Assembly (NCBI RefSeq): GCF_036850765.1
Contig: NC_089491.1
Coordinates: 187,901,520 to 187,965,519, forward strand
Source of the DNA: Saccopteryx bilineata
Taxonomy: Eukaryota > Chordata > Mammalia > Chiroptera > Emballonuridae
Reading direction: 5' to 3'
Length of the DNA stretch: 64,000 bases
Positions within the stretch are counted from its first letter, which is position 1, and each line of letters opens with the position of its first letter. Below, piece after piece: positions 11,195 to 22,327 of this stretch. The translations under genes were made by a program, and so were the position numbers. Under the pieces are notes generated by a model that worked only from the letters and a program-made list of their open reading frames with translations, was not told where the DNA came from and did no database searches.

Positions 11195-11500
11195 ATTTAT
11201 TTTTATTTATCTTTTTATTTTTTTGTGACAGAGAGAGAGAGAGATAGGGACAGACAGGAAGGGAGAGAGATGAGAAGCATCAATTCTTTGTTGTGGCATC
11301 TGAGGTGTTTGTTGATTGCTTTCTCATATGTCCCTTGACTGAAGGGCTACAGTAGAGTGAGTGACCCCTTGCTCAAGTCAGTGACCTTGGGCTTCAAGCC
11401 AGTGATCTTTGGGCTCAAACCAGCAACCTCAGGGTTTCGAACCTGGGTCCTCTGCATCCCAGTCTGATGCTCTATCCACTGCACCACCACCTGGTCAGGC
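11195..11500 (-). mobile_element. SINE-C with target-site duplication
   Basis: The minus strand starts 'GCCTGACCAGGTGGTGGTGC', with B box 'GGTTCGAAACCC'. Repeated 'AAGGTCACTGACTTGAG'-like units follow, then 'CAAGGGACATATGAGAAAGC' and a GA/CT tail. The duplication CAGTGGTTATAT lies at 11,183-11,194 and 11,501-11,512. Confidence 0.95.
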
Positions 11501-11512
11501 CAGTGGTTATAT

Positions 11513-12800
11513 TTTTCATTTTTAGAGTTCCATTCACCATTTTCAACTTCTATTTGATTTTATTTAATATTGTTAAATGTGGTTATTTGTCATTTTGGAT
11601 TCAATAATCATCTATCTGAAGTTTTGCGTATCTTTTTAACTTGTCTCTTATACCTTACTTCACTAATGGTGCATTTTCCTTCCATGTTTAGTTGTTTTGT
11701 TTTTATTGTTCTTGTGAGTCACTCATTTTCTTTAAGCATATTTCTGTTATAATCTGAGATTTCAGCTGATGATAAATTTCTTTTTCCAGCTCCTCAAAGG
11801 CACTACTTTAGATTTAATTATGATTTGACATCATTCAGACCCCTAAGTAGTATGAACTTGTACCAACATTTATGTAGGGGCCAGGTTGAGATTATGAATT
11901 CTTAGAGGGGCTTTTATTTTCTAATGAACAATAGTTCAAGACAGGCAGGTTTCCTTTGTTCCCTTTTCATGTCAGTTCTTACTCCTTTTTCAGTCTAACA
12001 GAGTATTGCTCTTGGTGTCCCAGTTGAATGCAGGAGAGAGTGTTTCCTATTAGATTTACTAATGGTAGAAGGGTTTCAGCTTTATTTCCTTGCTTGAACC
12101 TTAATCAAGACTGGACATATTTTATATTTTTGTGGTAAAATGAACCACAACAAAGGTATAATTCTCCTGAAATTATTTTGTAGTGTAAAAGAAAATACAT
12201 TCAGCATTCCAGAGTTATGTGTGTAAAGGAAGAAAATGCCATAAAATTATTCTAAAAATAAATTGGTGTGAAGAGCAAGAATTTGAGAGAAATGGGAAGA
12301 GGGAAGAACGGACTTGCTTGATACTGAGCTCCATCATAAAGCTATTCTAGAAAAATGGTATAACACACAATTAGTAATAGATCAATTTGAGAGACCCTAA
12401 ATAACTCAGAGACAAAACCTATAGATGTAAGCTTAACATGTAATAAAGGGCTTATATAAGTCAATAGAAAGGAGGTGAATTATTCAACAAATGATAGTGA
12501 TAAACTAGCTATGTGGTGGGAATGTTTATATTCTCACTTCATTTCATACATTAGAATAAATTTAGGATAAATTAAACAGTTGAATTTAAAAGAAGCTATA
12601 AAATGAAATGTTATATGAGTGAATTACTTACCTCTGGTCAGTAAAAGCTTTATAAGGACAAAAGGAACTATAGAAATAAATAAGGAAGGAAAACTAAATA
12701 AAATAGAAAAAAGAAAAAATTCCTCTGTCCTTATGCCATATGTCATTGCTTCATTACTTTACAATATTTTATTTTCTGCCTCTTTTCCCTCTAAACTGTA
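11513..12800. other. AT-rich DNA, no gene recognised
   Basis: 11,513-11,800 has weak antisense similarity to the ORF1/5' part of old L1. From about 11,800 to 12,800 no family was recognised. The small ORFs here show no known domain and no codon signal I trust. Confidence 0.45.
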
Positions 12801-12905
12801 CACTGGGAACAAAATTTTTGTTGCATCCACAAAAACACTTGTTCTTACCTAATTTGAGTGTGCTGATTTCAAATCTGACATTTAGTTTTTCTCTGTAAGC
12901 TACAG
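12801..12905 (+). repeat. Left terminal inverted repeat of the transposon
   Basis: Begins CACTGGGAACAAAATTTTTG, then TTGCATCC, and contains CTGATTTCAAATCTGACATT at 12,863. The last block matches the right-end copy (reverse strand, from about 15,047) at about 23 of 28 positions. The intermediate stretch aligns with gaps, notably a longer T run in the right copy. Confidence 0.78.
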
Positions 12906-13082
12906 TTTTTTTTCAATTCAAGATTTTAGGTTTTTATCTTATTGTAAAATTTTCAACACTTAGTTTACCATAATGAAGTAGAATGTCTTCTTGGGCATCA
13001 TATTTGTGAAAATATAATAATTTATATAATGCAGTAAATACACTAAAAGATATGATTGCATCAGAATTTGTCTACAATTTCT

Positions 13083-13417
13083 TTCCTTTTTTTTTTTTTT
13101 TTTACAAAGAGAGAGAGAGTGAGAGATAAACATGAACAGAGAGACAGGAGTGGTGAGAGAGATGAGAAGCATCAATCATCAGTTTTTTGTTATGACACCT
13201 TAGTTGTTCATTGATTGCTTTCTCATATGTGCCTTGACTGTGGGCCTTCAGCAGACTGAGTAACCACTTGTTCAAGCCAGTGACCTTGGGTCCAAACTAG
13301 TGAGCTTTTGCTCAAACCAGATGAGCCCGCGCTCAAGCTGGCAACCTCGGGTTCTTGAACCTGGGTCTTCCGCATCCTAGTCCAACACTCTATCCACTGC
13401 GCCACCACCCAGTCAGG
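13083..13417 (-). mobile_element. SINE-C inserted inside the transposon
   Basis: The minus strand begins 'GCCTGACTGGGTGGTGGCGC', has B box 'GGTTCAAGAACCC' and the repeated 'GGCTTGA' region, and ends in a CT tract and an 18-base A tail (T run at 13,087-13,104). The duplication CTACAATTTCT is at 13,072-13,082 and 13,418-13,428. The transposon copy must be older than this SINE insertion. Confidence 0.95.
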
Positions 13418-13489
13418 CTACAATTTCTAAGTAGAACGTATTAAAACACTTATTTTAATCATAAAATTTTGCATAAAACTCATTTAAAT

Positions 13490-14790
13490 TCTATTCAGGT
13501 AAAAATTTGCATTTGTAGTTCTTGCGTCTGTGTACTTGTTGAGGACAATCTCATTAGATGCTCATCACTAACAGCTCCAAGATTTTCGGGAAACTTATCA
13601 AGATGACTGTTCAGGAAATGAATCTTAATGCTCATGTTACATCCAATGTCACAGAAAGCCAACAGCATCCTTTGAACCAGAAGTTCATAGTTTTCTGCTT
13701 TTTTGTTGCCAGGGAACTTCTTTGTAACTGCCACAAAAGACTGCCATGCTGCTTTCTCCTCCTTATTCATCTTCCTGGCAAATTCTTCATCACGTTTGAG
13801 GGTTCGAATTTGAGGTCCATCGAATACACCTGCTTTTATCTTCTCAAAAAACAAGGCAGGAAAAGCAGAAATAATATGTTGAAAGCATTCACTTTCTCTA
13901 TTCAAAGCCTGAACAAACTGCTTCATTAAGCCAAGTTTGATGTGAAGTGGGGAAAAAATAATCCTGTCTTAATTAACTACAGGTTAGTTACAATATTTTG
14001 CATCCCTACCTCTAGAGCTTCATGTTTCGGCAACTCCTTCTGTGTCCAGTGTTTCTCCCAAGCTCAGCTGTCCCTCAAACACAGAAAACAAGGATACTTC
14101 GTGAAACCTCTCTGTTGTCCTAGCAGGAAATTTACCATTTTAAGATCCACACAAATGATTCAGTTATGCTCCTCATACTTCAGAAAGTCGAAGACAATTT
14201 TTATGTCGTTCTTATTAAGTCATTCAATTCGGGTTGGCTAAACTGCTGAGGGGTTAATGACTGCTTGGTATCAGAAGAAGACCTTTCAGATTCTACAACC
14301 ATTTCCTCATGCATCTTATCAAAATACACTTGATCACCATGTTCACTTTCTTCATCCTTAGAATAAATAAAACCATTGAAAACTGGAACCGGGAGTGTCT
14401 CAGAGTGTGGGATAGATTGTATTGCTGAAGGAATATTAGGATATGCAATCATATGCTGTTTTTTCTTGCTGATGCCCTTTGTATGGATCAGACAGAAATA
14501 ACAGTCCCTGCTGTGGTCCTTAGGTTCACGCCAAACCATGGGAATACCAAAAGGCATTCCTTTGCGTTTTCCTTTTGTCCAGTCATGAAGCATTTCCTCA
14601 CAATTATGACACACAGTATGAGTAGCCCAATTCTTGTCTTGATCACCAAGGGGAACTTGAAAATATGCAATATATGCACGTGTCACAAATGATGAAATAT
14701 TGCGCCTTTGACGTTAAAGTGTGTAATAGCCACATATATAACAGAAGTGTCAGGACTATTCTTACATTTACGCCTACTTGAAGAAGCCAT
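13490..14790 (-). pseudogene. Transposase-like coding region, broken by stops and frameshifts
   Basis: The start is taken as the ATG at 14,790-14,788 ('MASSSRRKCKNSPD'), because its first residues fit the family. A frameshift leads into the longest block (14,686-14,201), with 'GDQDKNWATHTVCHNCEEML', 'KGKRKGMPFGIPMVWREPKD', 'DCYFC' and 'YPNIPSAIQSIPHSETLPVP'. The paired CxxC motifs (CHNC, CYFC) suggest zinc binding. After another shift, about 14,210-13,930 gives 'CVDLKMVNFLLGQQ' and 'GFTKYPCFLC' with four in-frame stops. The last block (13,926-13,495) has 'AGVFDGPQIRTLKRDEEF' and 'FLNSHLDKFPENLGAVSDE'. As I remember it, the family has roughly 100 more residues between the first and second blocks, so an internal deletion is likely. 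The C-terminus departs from the family after 'SDE'. A DDE-type transposase is my inference. Its conserved Asp in CVDLK and acidic residues in SDE are visible, but a first catalytic Asp is not, perhaps lost with the deletion. Confidence 0.75.
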
Positions 14791-15002
14791 GATTCAATCT
14801 TAAAACAAAATAAGAGGGTGTTTTTTATCAGAGAATAATTTATTACATTTAAAAACAACTACAATTGTGTAAAAGTGATGTTTGTAAAACATTAATTGCC
14901 TTGTGGTTATGTTCAATCCAAGAGTCGTTGCCCTTTAACTCCAATTTAAAAACCAATGCATGCAATTAACTGTAACAAAAAGAAATTAAAATTGCATAAA
15001 AA

Positions 15003-15121
15003 CTAGAGCCTTCACCAAAAAATGGATTTCAGATTTGGAATCAGTGATGCAGAAATATATAGAAACAGTTCTAAAACCTCATGCAACAGAAAATGAAAAA
15101 AAAAAAAATTGTTCCCCAGTG
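15003..15121 (-). repeat. Right terminal inverted repeat of the transposon
   Basis: Read on the minus strand from 15,121 it begins CACTGGGGAACAATTTTTTT, includes TCTGTTGCATGAGG, then CTGATTCCAAATCTGAAATC, and ends near GGCTCTAG at about 15,003. It is longer than the left copy mainly through a T run and small insertions. Confidence 0.78.
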
Positions 15122-15786
15122 ATTCATTACTCAGAATGCTACCTGTGTCCCAGAATTACTTCTTGTTCATTCAAGTTTCGATATTACAGTTTCCCATCAG
15201 CCTGAAGAAATCTTCAGCCTTAAGAAATGTTAGTACAAGTCTGCTGGCAAGAAATGCTCTCACTTATTTGAAAATGTCTTCATTTTACCCTTAGGATATT
15301 TTTGTTGAATACAGAAGTCTGGATTGATCATTTGCTTTTTAGTTTTCTTTTTTTCTTTTTTTTAAAAGTGATCCATTGCATTGTGGGTCCATTGTGTCTG
15401 CCATGCATCCATGCTTTTTTCCAGTTGTGATGTGTCTTTTTTTTCCCTCTGGCTGCTTTAAAGAATTACTCTGGATTTCTGTGATTTGACTATGGCATTT
15501 TTCTATGTATTTGTCCTGCTTCTTCTTTTTTGAGCTTCTTAGATTTGTTAGTAGATATTTTTCATCAAATTTGGAAATTTTTGCAATTCTTCAAATATCT
15601 TTTTCGCTGTGTGTGTAATTTTAAGCAGAAAAGAGTTTATCTTTGGGCCATATAACACAGACCTCAGTTCAAAAATATAAGGTCCTTTGGGAAAATCACT
15701 CAAGGATTCAGGAATTTAGTTTCCTTATCTAAGAAAAAAATTAGAATCTTCACTTTGTGAATTTTTTAAGAGTCAAATGGAATTTG
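15122..15786. other. AT-rich DNA with an old antisense L1 fragment
   Basis: 15,380-15,660 shows weak antisense similarity to the ORF1/5' region of ancient L1 ('GGCTGCTTTAAAGAATTACT', 'TTTTTCATCAAATTTGGAAA'). The rest is unassigned. Confidence 0.5.
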
Positions 15787-15941
15787 TGTGACCTGTGGTG
15801 GTACAGTGGATAAAATGTTGACCTGGAATGCTGAGGTCGCAGGTTTGAAACCCTGGGTTTGGGAGTTGATGCTTCCTGCTCCTCCCATCTCCTTGTCTTT
15901 CTCTCTCTCTCTTTCTCCTCTCTAAAATGATTTTTTTAAAG
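15787..15941 (+). mobile_element. SINE-B, short copy
   Basis: The plus strand reads 'TGACCTGTGGTGGTACAGTGG' (a decayed A-box region), 'GAGGTCGCAGGTTTGAAACC' (B box), 'GGGAGTTGATGCTTCCTGC' and a CT tract with an A-rich end. The central 'CAAGGCACATA' segment is deleted compared with the copies at 0.9 and 47.1 kb. Confidence 0.9.
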
Positions 15942-18900
15942 TTGAATTATGCTTTAAAGGGCTTAGAAGTTATAAATAAATGATGAGACTTGTTTTGTTT
16001 AAAACATTTTTCTAGGAAGCCCCAGTTAATATGCTCTATATAATCAATACTACCCTATTAATATCCTAAAAGACTCACTTGTTGAATTATCTGCAGAGCA
16101 AGGAACATGTATAATCTTTGGTTGGGTTTAGAGAAAAAAAGTTCCCAGCATGGGCACCAGGGTCCCTGGAGAATTGGCAAAGGTGAGTGAACACACAGAT
16201 TCCAATTTGTATTGATCAGCAGCCTGCTTTTCCCCAGCCACTGACCTGTGTGTGGGCCGGAGAACTGGTTCATTCATCTCTATTACCAACTGTGCTCCGC
16301 ACATGAGAAAATGAGTAAAATTAGTGATCTCCATGTTGTTATATACTCTGCTGCCATACAACAAAACAGTGGAGTAGATGTCCTATCAGAATTAATGTCT
16401 GTGGTCTTCTCAATTGTCACTGGTTTAATCTGCCAAGTGTTTACTTTAGACCTTGGTGCTTTCTCTATGCGTAATTTTTAGCACCAGAGAAACAACAGTG
16501 TCATAACTGTGAGAATAAACAGGTTTCTAAGTTATCCATTTTATGTCTGTATGTTGCTTAGTGTTCATGTCAATCTGAAAAGTTTGGCTCATCATGAGGG
16601 AATGTGTGTGTGCTGGAGGAGAGAGGTTCTGAGTTGCTATTTCCTGGGGGAGGGTTTGTAACGGGCAGGTAGAAAGTACTACTGGAAATGAGTGGGACTG
16701 AATGAGGTCTGCTGGGAGGAAAGATGAGCAGATTAGGAGGCTAGTGATGACACGGGTTAGAAGGCTGGAAGAGAGGATGAATTTTAGGGGAAAGAATGGG
16801 AACATGGCCACAACAGGAGTCTGCATACTCAAATACCCATTATGGTCAAATGAGTGTCAGAAGGTGTTGAAATTCTGCCTGTGATATCAGCCAACATCTG
16901 TTTGCATAGAATTATTACTTTGGATTGCAGTATGTCCCATTCATGGGGAGAAATTTTTGGCATAGACAGAAGCTCAGATACCACAGCAATATACTTAGAT
17001 AACTGCAGAGTCACTCAAAGTATTTCTCCTTCACTTAAAATTCTACTTAAGAGTCAATCAGTATGTCAACAGTACATTAACTGTTACATCAATGTTTTAT
17101 GTCTGTGACTTTAAAAACTGAAGATTTCTACATGGGAACAGAGGTAAGAAAATAGAAGCACTTCTGCCTCTCAAAGAAAGAAAATTCAAACAGGAAGCTA
17201 TACATTTTTGCTCCTGTGATAACCAATTAGAATATCACACAGTCGATTTGATAGATGACCAGTGGTGGGATACAGTTGTTTAGAGCAACTAACAAAGAAG
17301 CCTGATAACATTTAAATAGAAAATCTGGTAGGAATAAAATATTCCTGAAATAAGCCCAGCAGTGATCCCTGCTGTGTGCTATGCTGAATTATTTAGTTCA
17401 ATCTCGTGGGAAAGCATGGAGTTGACCTGCCTGAAAACCTTGTTGGAATGAGAGCACAAGGGAGCTTCTGAAAAGGAATTAAACCTGGGGGGGGGGGAAG
17501 CCCATGTCCACAGGTTTGGTTCAAGGTCAGTATTGAAGATGAAGGAACTTTCTCATTAGAGCTGAGTTGCTCAGATTGCATCCTTCAGCCTAGTTCTCAG
17601 GATTTCATAGGAGGGGGAAGAGGAAGACCAGTTAAAAGAAAAGGTAAGACATGACAAGTCTCTTCAGAAGGAGAACACAGAGCAGCATGGTGTGTGATAT
17701 TTTGCCACTGTGTGACAGATTTAGCACAACTGGACATTAAGCTTATTGTCCCTACCTGGGATAAGATTGAAGCACCGGGCAGTCATGGCTGGAGAGATCA
17801 GCAGAGCCAGGTGGGAAGCACGATAGCTAAGAGCAGTGTAGATCCCTCTGGGTCCTCTGGGAGTGGGTGGGGAGATATTTGAGTAAGTGGATGAGTAGAG
17901 ACAGATAAGGACACCAGTTTTCTTTCTGTCTGCTCACATTTCTTCCCTTTGGGAACTTCTTCTTCATCCATTTCCATGATGATAGAACTGCCCATCAACT
18001 TCCTCCCTGCGTTGCCCCCATGACCCAGGCTGGTCCACAAGAGAATGCCTTTCTGCTGGGCTTGTGAGAGGTGCATAAGAGCCTATTGGGATCTGTTTGT
18101 AGGGTTGCAGTGGATGCTAGAAGGAGTGTTCTTCCATGCCACACTTCAAGGACCATTGTTGCTACCATGAGAGAGGCTCAGTAGAGAACACAGACATCAA
18201 TAAAATGATGAGTTGAGGAGAACAAGACTGATCTTGAGGAATTCCCACCAGCCATATGTCCATCTGGCAAATCCTAAACTCTTCAGTGACACAATAATGA
18301 AATTTCAAATTTTTCTTACAGCTATTTAAATCAGGGGTGAATTACTAGCAATTGAGTGATTCTTGATTAATACAGAGAAGTGTTTCTTTGTTTTTGTTTT
18401 TGCCATTTAAAATTATGGTTGACTGTAACCTGTGGAAGCAGGAATCTCAAAGAAGTCAGGAACAACTTATTCTTTACTTAGTTTTATACCCAATGTCTAT
18501 TACTGTTTTAGAGAAATTGTTAATAAGAAAACAAATAGTTATCCTTGGAAATTTTCAGGAAGTTGATGGTTTAATGAGATGATGATAACTCATAAGTATT
18601 ATGTACACAAGCATACCTCCTCTGACATAGTTCTGTCTCCCCTCTCCTGAATCAGAGTTGGGGACCCTGATTTCCAACAACTGAAATGATCTCATAGCAT
18701 CTGCTTCCCTGAGCAATGAGAGAAACAGGAGACAATAAAATGGGGGGCCATCTTTTAGGATAGTAAGATTTCCAATCTGTGTTTAGCTAGGGAGAAGTTG
18801 AGAAAAGATAGTGAGGCTTTATCCTTCCCGTTCTTGCTTCAGATAGCAGTTGCATTCTCATCTAGAATATCCTCAGGTTATTTATCACCCATCATCTAAC

Positions 18901-19655
18901 AAATGACATATCCTCTGGACAGGCACCTTCTCAGCACACTGTGGTGGACAGGTGGGACAGGGCCTGCCTTCATGGAATTTCAGCCTCATTGGGAGAAAAC
19001 AGACAATTAAACAATTAACTAGGGCGAAGTGTTATGTGTGTTATGAATGGAGAGTTATGATGTGTTGATCACAATTTAACAAACAAGTGAGAGAAAACAA
19101 ATTCAAGCTAATTTGCGTATAAAGAGGCTGTGAACTACCAGCATAGTAGCCCTGGTGGGGGATAGGGATCTATTTGCGGGTGTGGCTGGATTCTGGGTTT
19201 CAGCAATGTAACCCAGTCTCCCTGTCCCCATCATCCTCATTCTCCTACCTCTCTGTTTCTTACACGTTATCTTCATTCCCAGGCTGGCTTTCTTGCTGAT
19301 AACTCCAGAAAAGTATCCCCCTGAGTACACCTGATCTCACAGAAAGAGAACTCCTCTTTCTTCCAGTCTCCATAGCAATCCCTCAATTTTTCAAATAGCA
19401 TTATGTCCCTGCCTTCCACCGTATCAATAAATATGCCCAGAGATTTGGGGTCTTATTCTGGATGGTCTTGTTTGTGCATATGTCTTAAAGCCATGCTGAG
19501 AATCAGACAGGAGCATTCTTGAAGACAATTCCTGAAGATAATGTGCATACCTCATACCAATGTGCTATGTGAGCCCATAACAAGCAAAGGGCCTGGTCAA
19601 GAACATCAAGAGGGGCTTAGTGGAGGAAACTGACATGTGAAGGAGAAGTAACAAT
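15942..19655. other. 3.7 kb without a recognised gene
   Basis: Non-repetitive in appearance. Short ORFs on both strands show no family similarity that I can see, and no splice-flanked conserved exon was found. There is a run of ten G at about 17,488. 18,920-19,075 looks faintly like an ancient mammalian repeat ('CCTGCCTTCATGGAATTTCA', 'CAGACAATTAAACAATTAA'), but I cannot assign it. Confidence 0.5.
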
Positions 19656-19659
19656 TTCT

Positions 19660-19855
19660 CTAAGGATAGCTAGCATGTTTTGAATGCTTGCTATGTTCCA
19701 GGCACTGTGCAAGCACTTTACATGTGTTATCTTGTTTAATCTTCACCATAACTTCTAAAGTAGCAATGCTGATTTTGTCCATTTAAAAGACAATGAATTG
19801 AGGCACAGAGAAGTTAACTAACATCCTCACAGCCATGCAGATAGTAAAATGAATA
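19660..19855 (+). mobile_element. MIR (ancient tRNA-derived SINE)
   Basis: The typical MIR core and 3' part are present: 'TGCTATGTTCCAGGCACTGT', 'AAGCACTTTACATGTGTTAT', 'AATTGAGGCACAGAGAAGTTAA', split here by small indels. A mammal-wide fossil, well conserved for its age. Confidence 0.88.
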
Positions 19856-21023
19856 GGGCATTAGGTATGTGAGTCAGAGAGGAGAATTTTCCAGGTGGTG
19901 AATACCATGTGGGCAGATGCTGGAACCCCTCTGCGGAGCTGACCATTAGCTGGACAAAGAACCCCAGGTGCACAGTCTTGGTGGTAAACATAAGCAAATT
20001 GTGACTTAAGCATCCATGTTTTTCTAAGAGTTTGAAGTACTTCCAATCTTATTTTCAGAGACTGATAAGCCTCTTCCGTTTGACCAAGTTGCTAGTTGAC
20101 AAACCACATTGAATTCCCACTCTTACCCAGAAACTAGGTCCAGAGCTCTGACCAAAAAACATGCCTTTATCAATATTGGTATTTTTGTGAAGCTCACTGT
20201 GGGTGGCCCATTATTCTGATCATTTTAACAACATTGCCACCATGATGTTAATATTGTTCATGGCAGTTGTACGACTTCACTTGACAGAATGGACTCATTT
20301 TAGAGAATAATCCAACCTAATGTAGCTCTCATCTTTTCCTTGGTCTGAATTCATTGGCACTCCAGTTACCTGGTTGTCTCCTCTCCCTCCACTACAAGCA
20401 CTCTGGGGCCCAAAGGCTGAAACAATTTGTTAGAGAAACATGGTATGCATACATTACCCAGAGCCTAAGGATGTGCTGTCAGAAATGGTGCATTTCTATT
20501 TGCAGAGACATTTGGAAGAGAATCATCCCTTTAAACTTGCTTTGCACAAGTACAGAACTAGCCAAGTAGCTTGTAGTCAACATTAAGGTCAAGCAGTCTG
20601 AAATACTTTTCTGTAATATGATTGGGGGAGATGGGTAAGAAGATAATGGTGGGGAGACCCACCATATTGGCACATTGTTGGAAGTCTTTGAGATAAAATA
20701 AATGCCATCTCACAACTTTTAGTTACCATGATGCTCTTTGAATAAATTTTGTCTTTGCTACTTGAACAGTTAAGATCTGCTTTAATTTTTACTTCTTTAA
20801 AGAAAATTTAGCCTAAAGCACACCACAATGCAGGAATTATATTAAGCATATTTAACAAAAATATGGCACAGACATCAACCAATCACAATAGGTGCTAGAT
20901 TATAAACAACAGTTTGGTGCTAAGCAACTGGATCGCAGCCTTACCTGTTGGGATCATGTTCTCTTTTCATACAAGAAACAGTATTCTACACCTAATACAA
21001 GATAATCAGATATCCTTCTGGAC
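19856..21023. other. Unassigned DNA
   Basis: About 1.2 kb with no recognised repeat or gene. Small ORFs have no known domain. Confidence 0.45.
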
Positions 21024-21221
21024 CAGTAACTCTCAAAAGAGGGTGATTTTGCCTTCTAGGTGTTATTTGACAATGTCTGGAGACATTTTGGGTTGTGGGA
21101 GGGCACAAGTAGTGGGTGGAGTCCAGAGACCCTGCAAAGCTTCCTAAAACATATAAGGCAACCCCACAGCAAAGAATTATCTGGCCCCTAATGTCAGTAG
21201 TAGAGAGAATGAGAAATCCTG
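21024..21221 (+). mobile_element. MER5A-like hAT-Charlie MITE
   Basis: Matches the MER5A layout end to end: starts CAGTAACTCTCAAAAGAG, then 'GACAATGTCTGGAGACATTT', 'AAAGAATTATCTGGCCCC', and ends '...GAGAAATCCTG', the degraded inverse of the start. A non-autonomous relic of an ancient mammalian hAT family. Confidence 0.88.
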
Positions 21222-21317
21222 TAATAGCAGCTCATGCTCTGATTTATAACAAAATTTTTGCAGATGGTCTTGTTGGCACAGTCACACCATTGGTGCAAGG
21301 AATGTCCAAAACTGTAG

Positions 21318-22130
21318 ATAATTTTTTTTAGTTTATTTGAGCCAAACTCAATAAGGCAGAAAAGTCTCAAATGCTCCAGAGAATGACAGTTTTGCAGTTT
21401 CTTTTATGCATTTGAGATTAAGGAGGGAAAGTTAAGGAAGAATACATAAAGGCAGGAGAAAGCCAGGGGTATTGGATTACAGATTAGTTTTTCTTTTCTT
21501 TTTTTTTCATTTTTCTGAAGCTGGAAACAGGGAGAGACAGTCAGACAGACTCCCGCATGCGCCCGACCGGGATCCACCCGGCACGCCCACCATGGGGCGA
21601 TGCTCTGCCCATCCTGGGTGTCGCCATGTTGCGACCAGAGCCACTCTAGTGCCTGAGGCAGAGGCCACAGAGCCATTCCCAGCGCCCGGGCCATCTTTGC
21701 TCCAATGGAGCCTTGGCTGCGGGAGGGGAAGAGAGAGACAGAGAGGAAAGTGCGGCGGAGGGGTGGAGAAGCAAATGGGCGCTTCTCCTGTGTGCCCTGG
21801 CCGGGAATCAAACCTGGGTCCTCCGCATGCTAGGCCGATGCTCTACCGCTGAGCCAACCGGCCAGGGCTAGTTTTAATGATGTGCTTTCTTGAGGATGGT
21901 CATACCTTCAAGAGGTATTATTTCCGACATTTCAAAGGCGTGTTAACCTATACCCACAAGAACAGAGCTGGCTTAAAAACCTTTCACTATAGAAGTTATA
22001 GGCCTGGGGCATGCCTACTCACCATAATCTGCATGGTTTGGAATTTGTGATTTATTATAGCACTCCTTTTTGTCCAGCTTTTCAGTTTGTGGGGGACTGC
22101 TGTCACTTCACAATGAAAAGCTGTTTATAA
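21318..22130 (-). mobile_element. LTR-like segment carrying a young SINE
   Basis: The minus strand shows 'CATAAAAG' at about 21,409 and an AATAAA-type signal ('AAATAAAC') at about 21,340, some 70 bases downstream. That spacing suits a retroviral U3-R layout. The rest, on both sides of the SINE-A at 21,492-21,868, is not assigned to a named family. Boundaries are guesses. Confidence 0.35.
21492..21868 (-). mobile_element. SINE-A, young full-length copy
   Basis: The minus strand starts 'GCCCTGGCCGGTTGGCTCAG' with an intact B-box-like 'GGTTTGATTCCCGG'. The body runs to 'TTTCCAGCTTCAG' and a short tail. The duplication is about TTAGTTTT at both sides (21,484 and 21,868). It has a single copy of the ~25-base internal unit, unlike the two-copy form at 8.5 kb. 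Confidence 0.94.
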
Positions 22131-22327
22131 AAACCACTAAGTCAATTAGTAGTTAAAGACTAAAATAACTAGGTGCTGAGGAAGGTATTCTACTGGTGTA
22201 GCATTTCCTTGTGTCAGCAGAGCATGTGTTAGGTGAAAATTATTGATAATGATAATAATACTAGGTAGCCTTAATAGAGTCATTATTATTATGTGTCAAA
22301 CAATGAGAGAAGTTTTTCAAGCTTTTG

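Larger units (their letters stand above)
12801..15121 (-). mobile_element. Decayed DNA transposon of an arthropod-like family, bounded by long TIRs
   Basis: The ends are inverted repeats. The plus strand from 12,801 and the minus strand from 15,121 both start CACTGGG, share TGTTGCAT about 20-40 bases in, and converge again on CTGATTYCAAATCTGA (Y = T/C), about 62 bases in on the left and about 75 on the right. Between them lies one minus-strand coding region (about 14,790-13,490) for a protein unlike any mammalian gene I know. Its conserved blocks match a multi-copy protein that I remember from arthropod and cnidarian predicted proteomes. Total length is 2.32 kb, of which about 0.35 kb is a later SINE-C (13,083-13,417) and its duplication. 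No clear duplication flanks the TIRs. The superfamily is not established. Confidence 0.8.

Noticed and set aside
13558..13929. 123-codon plus-strand ORF
   Set aside because: It is the mirror of the transposase-like block on the minus strand, which carries the recognisable motifs.
21472..21852. 126-codon ORF on the plus strand
   Set aside because: It lies in a young SINE-A. The same peptide pattern recurs at 8.6, 38.0, 49.2 and 59.7 kb because the SINE is repeated.
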